Assembly (NCBI RefSeq): GCF_000236785.1
Contig: NZ_AGUF01000104.1
Coordinates: forward strand, 1 to 64,000
Direction: 5' to 3'
From: Achromobacter arsenitoxydans SY8
GTDB taxonomy: Bacteria; Pseudomonadota; Gammaproteobacteria; Burkholderiales; Burkholderiaceae_B
Length of the DNA: 64,000 nt
The translations under genes were made by a program, and so were the position numbers. This document shows, piece after piece, positions 57,636-64,000 of this stretch. The notes beneath the pieces are model-generated. The model was not told the DNA's origin and ran no database searches. It worked only from the letters and a program-made list of their open reading frames with translations. Numbering within the stretch: the stretch's first letter is position 1; every line of letters starts with the position of its first letter.

Positions 57636-58922
57636 ATGCATGCATCGGACCACACCTTGAGCGCGCCGCCCGGGAGCCTGGGCGACGGCTCCGCTCAGGC
57701 TTCCGGCCGGCTGCGGCCACATGACTACGTCATCAGCGGCACGAATCCGCTGGTGGCGGCCGCCAATCCGCTGTTGGACCTGATTCCGCAGATACGCGCG
57801 ACCGCCGCGCATCCGTCGCCAGCCATGCTGCGCGAGCATCTGCTGGATGAGGTCCGGCAGTTCGAGTTGCGGGCCCAGCAGGCGGGCATCGCCAACGAGA
57901 CGATCCTCGGCGCGCGCTATTGCCTGTGCACCGCCCTGGACGAGGCCGCGGCGCTTACGCCTTGGGGCGGCAACGGGGTATGGTCGGCGCACAGCCTGCT
58001 GGTCACCTTCCACAATGAAACCTGGGGCGGAGAGAAATTCTTCCAGCTGCTTGCCAAGCTGTCGCAGAATCCCGCGCAGCATCTGGACCTGTTGGAGCTG
58101 CTCTACTACTGCCTGTTGCTGGGTTTCGAAGGGCGCTATCGCGTCATCGACAACGGTCGTTCGCAGCTTGAGACGCTGCGGCAGCGGCTGCTTCGCATCC
58201 TGCGCGGGGCGCGCGGCGAGTACGCCCTGGCGCTGTCCCCGCATTGGCGAGACGAACCCGCGCAGACCCCGCTGCGCCGCCTGCCTGTGCCGCTGTGGGT
58301 ATTCGGCGCGTTGGCGGCGGTCCTGGCGCTGATTCTGTATTGGGCGCTGGGCTGGCGGCTGGGCAGCCAATCCGATGGGGTGTTCGCGTCCATCAGCCAG
58401 CTCAAGCCGCCTGCCGTGCAGATTGCGCCAGCACCCGCTCCCCGTCCCGCGCCCGCGCCACGCCTGGCGCAGTTCCTGGCGCCCGAGATCCGCGACCAGC
58501 TTGTGGCCGTGCGCGACGAAGTGGACCGCAGCGTAGTGGTGTTGCGGGGCGACGGTGTATTCGAATCCGGCGCAAGCTCGGTGCGCGACCAGTATCTGCC
58601 GGTGCTGTCGCGCGTGGCGGACGCCTTGCGCGAGACGCGCGGCAGCATCCTGGTGCGCGGCTATTCCGACAATACGCCAATCCGCAGCGCGCGCTTTCCA
58701 TCGAATTGGCATCTTTCTCAGGCGCGCGCCGACGCCGTCAAGGAGATGCTGGAGCAGCGCCTGGGCCAGAAGGCGCGGGTCCGGGCGGAAGGGCGCGGAG
58801 ACGCGGACCCTGTCGCGCCCAACGATACGGCGGCGGGCCGCGCAATGAACCGGCGGGTGGAGATCACGGTGCTGGTGCCGCCGACGCCGCATGAGGACGG
58901 GGCAAAGGGAGGCCAGGAATGA
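57636..58922 (+). CDS. tssL: T6SS membrane protein TssL with OmpA-like domain
   Basis: TssL is part of the inner-membrane complex. The 428 residues contain a cytoplasmic helical domain (GARYCLCTALDEAAALTPWG near residue 92) and one transmembrane segment at about 218-241. A C-terminal OmpA-like peptidoglycan-binding domain spans about 300-420 (ILVRGYSDNTPIRS, HLSQARADAVKEML, NRRVEITVLV). ATG 57636 follows GGAG with 6-base spacing; a TTG 18 bases upstream lacks this. It overlaps tssM by 4 bases. Confidence 0.95.
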   Translation: MHASDHTLSAPPGSLGDGSAQASGRLRPHDYVISGTNPLVAAANPLLDLIPQIRATAAHPSPAMLREHLLDEVRQFELRAQQAGIANETILGARYCLCTALDEAAALTPWGGNGVWSAHSLLVTFHNETWGGEKFFQLLAKLSQNPAQHLDLLELLYYCLLLGFEGRYRVIDNGRSQLETLRQRLLRILRGARGEYALALSPHWRDEPAQTPLRRLPVPLWVFGALAAVLALILYWALGWRLGSQSDGVFASISQLKPPAVQIAPAPAPRPAPAPRLAQFLAPEIRDQLVAVRDEVDRSVVVLRGDGVFESGASSVRDQYLPVLSRVADALRETRGSILVRGYSDNTPIRSARFPSNWHLSQARADAVKEMLEQRLGQKARVRAEGRGDADPVAPNDTAAGRAMNRRVEITVLVPPTPHEDGAKGGQE

Positions 58923-61900
58923 TCTACAGGGTGTTCGGATGGTTCTTCAGCCGGCGCGTCTGGAATTTCCTGGGGCTGGTTGCCTTGGCGCTGCTGATCT
59001 GGATTGCGGGGCCGCTCATCGCGGTGGGCGCGGTGCGTCCACTGGAAAGCGAGGCAGTGCGCATCATCGTGATCGTGGCGATTTTCTCGGTCTGGCTGTT
59101 GCGCATCTTATGGCGAAAGTGGCGGGAAGGGCGGTTGAACACCCAACTGCTGGGGCAGTTGCGGCCCCGTCCGCGGGCCGAGAAGGCGGCGCCAGAAGGC
59201 CCCGGAAGCGACGAGATCCGTCAGCTCGAAGCGCGTTTCGACGAAGCGGTCGAACTCCTGCGCAAGACGCGATTCGAGAATCGCGGCAGACGCAGAGCGC
59301 TGGACCGCTTTTCCAAGCAGTACCTGTATCAGCTTCCCTGGTACGTCATCATCGGCGCGCCAGGGGCGGGCAAGACCACCGCGCTGGTGAATTCTGGCCT
59401 GAACTTTCCCTTGGCCGAGCGGTACGGGAAGGTGGCGTTGCGAGGCGTCGGCGGGACCCGCAATTGCGACTGGTGGTTCACCGACGACGCGGTGCTGCTG
59501 GATACGGCGGGGCGCTACACCACGCACGAAAGCGATCCGACTGGCGATGAGGAGGAGTGGCGGGGCTTTCTTGGCCTGTTGACCAAGTACCGCGGCCGGC
59601 AGCCGATAAACGGCGCGATGCTGACGGTCAGCGTCGAGGACCTGCTGTCCGCGTCGGACGCCGAGCGGGCGCGTCACGCGGCAGTCCTGCGGCGGCGCCT
59701 GCAGGAACTGCGCGAGCAGCTGGGCATTGCGTTTCCGGTGTATGTGCTGGTGACCAAGACCGACCTTTTGTCCGGTTTCGAAGAGTACTTTGCGTCGTTC
59801 AGCCGGGACGAGCTGGCGCAGGTCTGGGGTTTCACGCTGCCTTACGCGCGGACGCAGGAGCCCGGGTTCGACCTGTTCGAGGCCTTTCATGCCGAATACG
59901 CCTTGCTGCAGCGCCGGCTGGACGACGCCTTGCCGGAAGTGGTGGCGGCCGAAGATGATCCATCGCGGCGCGCGCTGGCCTATATGCTGCCGCAGCAGTT
60001 CGCGGGATTGCAGGCCATCCTGGGCCATTTCCTGAGCGATGTCTTCGCCACGTCGAAGTTCGAGGCGCGCGTCATCCCGCGCGGCGTGTACTTCACGAGC
60101 GGCACCCAGGGCGGCGAGACCTTCGACCAGGTCACGGGGCATCTCAAGCGCTACCTGCGCATAGATGGCGCGGCTGCGCCCGCGTCCAGCGCGCCGGGCG
60201 AGGGGGAGGGGCGCAGCTATTTTCTGAAGAATCTGCTGCGGGACGTCATCTTCCGCGAAGCGAGCCTGGCGGGGCGCAATCTGCGCTGGGAACGGCGTTA
60301 TCGGCAACTGCACTGGGCGGGATACGGCCTGGTCACGGCGCTGTTCGTCGCGCTGATCGCGGGATGGGTCGTGAGCTACGGCAACAACTCGGCTTATGTG
60401 GACGAGGTTGCACGACGCGTGCCCGCCGTGGAGAAACTGACGCGCGACATCAAGATAACGCGCAACGGCGACCTGCTGGGCTTGATGCCGTTCCTGGACA
60501 GCCTCTGGTACTTGCCGCGGCACGAGGACTTCGAGATCGACGCGCCGCCGCTTGGATACCGCTTTGGCCTGTACCAGGGCAGGAAGCTGCAGGCGGCGGC
60601 GCAGGGCGTATACGGCAATACGCTGGACCAGGTATTGCTGCCGCAGGTGGCCCGGCGCGTCGAAGCCGCCCTGCGGGACGCGTCCGCCAGCGATCTGGAG
60701 TATTCCTACGAAGCGCTGCGGGCCTATCTGATGCTGTACGACGCCGAGCGCTACGACGCGGACTTCATGCATGCATGGCTGCTTTCGGATATGCAGTCGA
60801 CATTGCCGGAAGGCTATACGCGCCGCCAGTACGAGCAGCTGTCGCTGCACCTTCGCAACCTGACGCAGGGCCGCGTGCTGGCGTCGCCGTTTCCCAAGGA
60901 CGATGCGTTGGTGGCGCAGGCGCGCGAGAAGCTGGCGCGCTACACGCTGGCGCAGCGCGCCTACAGCCGGCTGCGCCGCACGCTGGCCAACGCCGATGCG
61001 GCCCCCCCAAACACAGTGGTGACGCTTGGCGGTCCGCAGGCCAGTTCGGTGTTCGTGCGCAAGAGCGGCAAACCGCTGAGCCAGGGAATTCCCGCGCTCT
61101 ATAGCTACCGCGGCTATTGGGATGTTTTCAACAGGCGCATCACAAGCGTGGCGGAGCTGCTGCGGTCGGATGACGCCTGGATCCTGGACATCCCCCCGCC
61201 CGGCGTGCTGGACCAGGCTGCGCAGCGCCAATTGGTGGCCGGCATCAAGCGTCTGTACATGAACGATTATGTGGCGCAGTGGGACGGGTACCTGAATGAT
61301 CTGCAGCTGGCTCCCAGCAAATCCTTGCTGCAGAACATCCAGATGGCGCGCACCTTGTCCGCGCCGGAATCTCCCTTGGTGCAACTGGTCCGGGGCGTCG
61401 CGCGCGAGACCGCCTTGCTGCGCGATTCGCGCGGCGAGGACCGTTCTCTGGTGGATCAGGCGCGAGACCGTGTAAGCAGCACGCGCGAGGCGCTTGAGCA
61501 GATGTTCGGCCCGACGGGACCCGGCGCCGCCACGCGCGGCGACGTGTCTGACGAAAAACTGGAAAGCATCGTGGACCAGCACTTCGAATCCTATCGGCGG
61601 CTGGCGCAGGGCGAAGGCGGGCAGGCAGGCGCCACGGCGCCCATCGCCGCCACAACCGGCCTCATCAATGAGCTCTACACCTACCTGACCGCCGCCGACG
61701 CGGCGCTGCGCAGCGGAAGCCCGGCTCCAAGTTCCGATTCGGTCACCAAGCTGCGCGCCGAGGCCGGGCGCCTGCCCGGACCTTTGCGCGATGTGGTCAA
61801 TGCCTTGTCCGTGAACGCGTCGGGCGAAGTGTCGGATGTGGCGCGGGCGCGCATGGGCGAGACGGTGTCCGCCACGATCGGCGTGTTTTGCAGCCAGTCG

Positions 61901-62545
61901 GTTGCGGGGCGCTATCCGTTTTCCAGCCGGTCGACGCGCGACGTCGCGCCCAACGACATGGCGCGGCTGTTCGCGCCCAATGGACTGATGGACGATTTCT
62001 TCCAGAAAAACCTGGCGACGCAGATTGATGTGTCGGGGCAACGCTGGCGCTTCAAGCCCGGTGTCGACGGGCGGTCGGGGGCCAACTCGGCCACGCTGGA
62101 CGCATTTCAGCGCGCGGGTGTGATCCGCGACGTGTATTTCATGGCGGGCAATCCCATGCCGTCATACCGCGTGGCGATACGGCCCGTGGAGATGGACGCC
62201 GGCATTACGCAGTTCCTGATGGACGTCGACGGCCAGCCTGTGCGCTACGCGCATGGGCCGCAGGTGGCGACCTCGGTGCAATGGCCCGGACCGCGCGGCA
62301 GCAATCAGGTGCGCATCGAACTCACGCCGCAGGAAGGCGCGGCGGGCATGACGACGTCGGGCCCCTGGGCGTTGAACCGCATGCTGGACCGGGCGCAACT
62401 GCGGCGCGGCGCCTCGCCGGAAATCACGCTCGCCACCTTTGACCTGGGCGGGCGCAAGGTCGTGCTGGAGATCACGGCCAGCAGCGTGAAAAGTCCTTTT
62501 CATCTAGCCGAGATGCAGGGTTTTGCCTGCCCCGGCGCGTCGTGA
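58919..62545 (+). CDS. tssM: T6SS membrane protein TssM (IcmF type)
   Basis: TssM is the main inner-membrane scaffold reaching to TssJ. The 1208 residues show two hydrophobic segments near 15-62 and a cytoplasmic GTPase-like domain with Walker A GAPGAGKT at 146-153. A third membrane segment lies near residue 465 (GLVTALFVALIAGWVVSYGN), followed by a large periplasmic part. Conserved segments include GGTRNCDWWFTDDAVLLDTA. The ATG overlaps the tssL stop. Confidence 0.96.
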   Translation: MIYRVFGWFFSRRVWNFLGLVALALLIWIAGPLIAVGAVRPLESEAVRIIVIVAIFSVWLLRILWRKWREGRLNTQLLGQLRPRPRAEKAAPEGPGSDEIRQLEARFDEAVELLRKTRFENRGRRRALDRFSKQYLYQLPWYVIIGAPGAGKTTALVNSGLNFPLAERYGKVALRGVGGTRNCDWWFTDDAVLLDTAGRYTTHESDPTGDEEEWRGFLGLLTKYRGRQPINGAMLTVSVEDLLSASDAERARHAAVLRRRLQELREQLGIAFPVYVLVTKTDLLSGFEEYFASFSRDELAQVWGFTLPYARTQEPGFDLFEAFHAEYALLQRRLDDALPEVVAAEDDPSRRALAYMLPQQFAGLQAILGHFLSDVFATSKFEARVIPRGVYFTSGTQGGETFDQVTGHLKRYLRIDGAAAPASSAPGEGEGRSYFLKNLLRDVIFREASLAGRNLRWERRYRQLHWAGYGLVTALFVALIAGWVVSYGNNSAYVDEVARRVPAVEKLTRDIKITRNGDLLGLMPFLDSLWYLPRHEDFEIDAPPLGYRFGLYQGRKLQAAAQGVYGNTLDQVLLPQVARRVEAALRDASASDLEYSYEALRAYLMLYDAERYDADFMHAWLLSDMQSTLPEGYTRRQYEQLSLHLRNLTQGRVLASPFPKDDALVAQAREKLARYTLAQRAYSRLRRTLANADAAPPNTVVTLGGPQASSVFVRKSGKPLSQGIPALYSYRGYWDVFNRRITSVAELLRSDDAWILDIPPPGVLDQAAQRQLVAGIKRLYMNDYVAQWDGYLNDLQLAPSKSLLQNIQMARTLSAPESPLVQLVRGVARETALLRDSRGEDRSLVDQARDRVSSTREALEQMFGPTGPGAATRGDVSDEKLESIVDQHFESYRRLAQGEGGQAGATAPIAATTGLINELYTYLTAADAALRSGSPAPSSDSVTKLRAEAGRLPGPLRDVVNALSVNASGEVSDVARARMGETVSATIGVFCSQSVAGRYPFSSRSTRDVAPNDMARLFAPNGLMDDFFQKNLATQIDVSGQRWRFKPGVDGRSGANSATLDAFQRAGVIRDVYFMAGNPMPSYRVAIRPVEMDAGITQFLMDVDGQPVRYAHGPQVATSVQWPGPRGSNQVRIELTPQEGAAGMTTSGPWALNRMLDRAQLRRGASPEITLATFDLGGRKVVLEITASSVKSPFHLAEMQGFACPGAS

Positions 62546-62552
62546 CCGGGAT

Positions 62553-63275
62553 ATGGACATGGAGCCAGAAGTGCAGAGTGGGCAATTGGGCTGGTACGGA
62601 AAGATTCCGGCCGCCGGAGATTTCGTGCACCGGCGCCTGCCGCGCGAGTTGATCGTGTGGTGGGACCGCTGGCTGCAGTTCGGGCTGGCCGCGCTCAAGC
62701 AGGCGCCGGACGTCGCGGCGGCCCGAGGCTTCGCGTCGGCGCCGATATGGAACTTCGCCATACCGGCTGGGCCGGGCGCGGGGGTGGCGCAGTTGGGCTG
62801 CATCACCCCGAGCCGTGATCGCGTGGGACGCGGGTACCCCTTGTGTGTGGTCGCGGCCTTCCCGCCTTCGCAGTACCACAGCAGCATCCTGGACGGCGCC
62901 AGCGACTACTACCGCCAAGTGGGCGCCAGCCTGCTGACTGCCGTGCGCCATGGCTGCGCGCCGGAGCAGTTTGACCGCAGCCTGCAGCTGGTACGCAAGC
63001 CCGCCGCCGCGCCAAGCGCGGGCGCGCCTCCGGGCGGCAGCGACATCATGGATATCCTGCGGTCGGGGCGGGAACAGGATTCCGCGCCATTGGCGCGTCG
63101 CGCGCTGGGCGCCTGGCCCGACCTGCCGTTTTGCTTCAATCCAAGCTCGCACACCAGCTATTGGTGGACCAACCAGGCCGATGGCGCGGCGCTGCAGACT
63201 TATGTGCACGGGGGCGCGTTGAACGCGACCTTGTTTGCCCGTCTGTTCTCGTCGCTGCCCACCTGGCGGCCATGA
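62553..63275 (+). CDS. tagF: T6SS regulator TagF
   Basis: TagF-family proteins repress T6SS activity post-translationally in Pseudomonas and other bacteria, in part by sequestering the FHA protein. The 240 residues have GWYGKIPAAGDFVHRRLPRE near the start, typical of the family, and the later SHTSYWWTNQADGAALQTY. The ATG at 62553 has only a weak ribosome-binding site; a second ATG is two codons later. The gene follows tssM by 7 bases and precedes the kinase-like gene. Confidence 0.9.
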   Translation: MDMEPEVQSGQLGWYGKIPAAGDFVHRRLPRELIVWWDRWLQFGLAALKQAPDVAAARGFASAPIWNFAIPAGPGAGVAQLGCITPSRDRVGRGYPLCVVAAFPPSQYHSSILDGASDYYRQVGASLLTAVRHGCAPEQFDRSLQLVRKPAAAPSAGAPPGGSDIMDILRSGREQDSAPLARRALGAWPDLPFCFNPSSHTSYWWTNQADGAALQTYVHGGALNATLFARLFSSLPTWRP

Positions 63276-63301
63276 GTCCAGCTTCAACCGGAGGACCGCG
63301 C

Positions 63302-64000
63302 ATGATGTTCCAATCTTCCGCAGCGCTGCCGGACGGCTGGCAGGCCGAAGGGCCTGGCGCGACGCGTCTAGAGGACCTGCTGCGCCTGCCGGCGGGCCTG
63401 AAGCGCCAGGAGGGCATCGCGCGGATCGTCGCCGGCCTGGCCTCCGGCCTGGTTGCTTTGCATGAGGCAGGCCGGGTCCACGGCGCAATCCATCCGGGCG
63501 CCGTGGTTTTCGGCCCGTCAGGGCAGGCCACGCTGGCGGAGCCGCCGGCAGCGCCGGCCCCTGACGCAGAAGACGCGGCGCGGCATGCCGGATATGCCGC
63601 GTTCGAACAGTACACGGACGATCCGGACCATCCCTGCGGCCCCTGGACCGATGTGTACGGGCTCGCGGCTCTGGCGCATTTCCTGGCGACGGGCAGCGCC
63701 CCGCCTGACGCGTTGGCGCGCCGTGTCCGTGACGACTGCCTGCCTTTGCATGAAAGGGAGGCGGGCGCCTACGGCAATGCGTTTTGCGTTGCGGTCGATA
63801 GCGGCCTTGCCATGGCGGCGCATGCGCGGCCGCAGACCGTGGCGGCGTTTGCCGCGGGGATGGGAGCTTCGCTGGCTGCGGAGGGCGAGGAGCCGCGGAC
63901 GCCCGCGGCCGAGGCCGAGGATGGACCGGCCGTCGCCGTACCGCCCGTCGCCGTACCGCCCGTCGCCGTACCGCCCGTCGCCGTACCACCCGTCGAGGCG
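63302..64000 (+). CDS. Kinase-like protein lacking N-lobe, 5' part of gene
   Basis: The gene runs off the window after 233 codons. ATG 63302 follows GGAGG with 7-base spacing. Residues 41-160 look like the C-lobe of a Ser/Thr kinase: LASGLVALHEAGRVHGAIHP and GPWTDVYGLAALAHFLATGS, with YAAFEQY in the APE region. The catalytic HRD is HGA (His60-Gly61-Ala62), the following Lys is His64, and the Asn position is Ala67. There is no glycine-rich loop or Lys before it. It is therefore a probable pseudokinase. It ends, in the visible part, in VAVPP repeats. Neighbours tagF and the FHA gene fit a regulatory role. Confidence 0.75.
   Translation, partial: MMFQSSAALPDGWQAEGPGATRLEDLLRLPAGLKRQEGIARIVAGLASGLVALHEAGRVHGAIHPGAVVFGPSGQATLAEPPAAPAPDAEDAARHAGYAAFEQYTDDPDHPCGPWTDVYGLAALAHFLATGSAPPDALARRVRDDCLPLHEREAGAYGNAFCVAVDSGLAMAAHARPQTVAAFAAGMGASLAAEGEEPRTPAAEAEDGPAVAVPPVAVPPVAVPPVAVPPVEA
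63932..63991 (+). repeat. Four 15-bp tandem repeats encoding VAVPP
   Basis: Four in-frame units of GTCGCCGTACCGCCC follow one another at 63932-63946, 63947-63961, 63962-63976 and 63977-63991. The last unit has one synonymous change (CCG to CCA). They encode VAVPP, a proline-rich linker in the kinase-like protein. The number of units could vary between strains. Confidence 0.9.

Noticed and set aside
62472-63989. Minus-strand frame over tagF and the kinase-like gene, with RRAVRRRAV repeats
   Set aside because: The repeats are the antisense reading of the VAVPP-coding units. The plus-strand genes have proper ribosome-binding sites and family motifs.
63932-63991. Possible CRISPR-like array
   Set aside because: The repeats are 15 bp with no spacers and in frame with a coding region, so they are a tandem coding repeat.

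Overview
The window comes from a high-GC betaproteobacterium of the Burkholderiales, most likely Alcaligenaceae (Achromobacter or a close Bordetella relative). This is judged from the sequences of the ribosomal proteins (for example L3 beginning [19 protein letters not shown]), the gene order and the base composition. No database search was possible, so the genus is an inference.

Layout. Positions 1-5950 hold the 3' end of tuf, then rpsJ in what looks like its own transcription unit, then rplC-rplD-rplW-rplB-rpsS-rplV-rpsC-rplP-rpmC-rpsQ, closed by a strong terminator. Positions 5982-15953 interrupt the ribosomal cluster. They hold a small exported protein of unknown function; a six-gene minus-strand operon of an alpha/beta hydrolase and a complete branched-chain-amino-acid-type ABC transporter; a divergent AraC-type regulator; an aldehyde dehydrogenase; and an LpxO-like lipid A hydroxylase. 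Positions 16025-25387 resume the ribosomal cluster from its own promoter: rplN-rplX-rplE-rpsN-rpsH-rplF-rplR-rpsE-rpmD-rplO-secY-infA-rpmJ-rpsM-rpsK-rpsD-rpoA-rplQ, ending at a near-perfect terminator.

Positions 25478-35557 carry housekeeping genes: a HIT hydrolase, cutA, dsbD, a DMT exporter, hemB and engB, a cytochrome c4-type protein, and resB/ccsA for cytochrome c maturation. DsbD, the diheme cytochrome and the System II haem-ligation pair together form a cytochrome c assembly neighbourhood.

Positions 35576-64000 are a type VI secretion locus with all thirteen core genes (tssA-tssM, with vgrG as tssI, hcp as tssD and clpV as tssH). A minus-strand vgrG operon (vgrG, a small membrane protein, a DUF2169-pentapeptide protein, a pentapeptide protein, a PAAR-like protein) diverges from tssABC-hcp-tagJ-tssEF-DUF3540-tssG-clpV. 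A second block holds an FHA protein and a TssQ-type lipoprotein on the minus strand, and tssJKLM-tagF plus a kinase-like gene on the plus strand; the last gene runs off the window.

The most unusual points are: (i) the vgrG operon has no recognisable toxin but has two pentapeptide beta-helix proteins, one fused to an adaptor domain; (ii) the kinase-like protein lacks an N-lobe and the catalytic Asp, and the FHA protein has lost two motif residues, so the usual threonine-phosphorylation switch may be replaced here; (iii) a 10-kb insertion splits the S10/spc ribosomal cluster; and (iv) rpsJ is bracketed by three perfect 9-bp hairpins.
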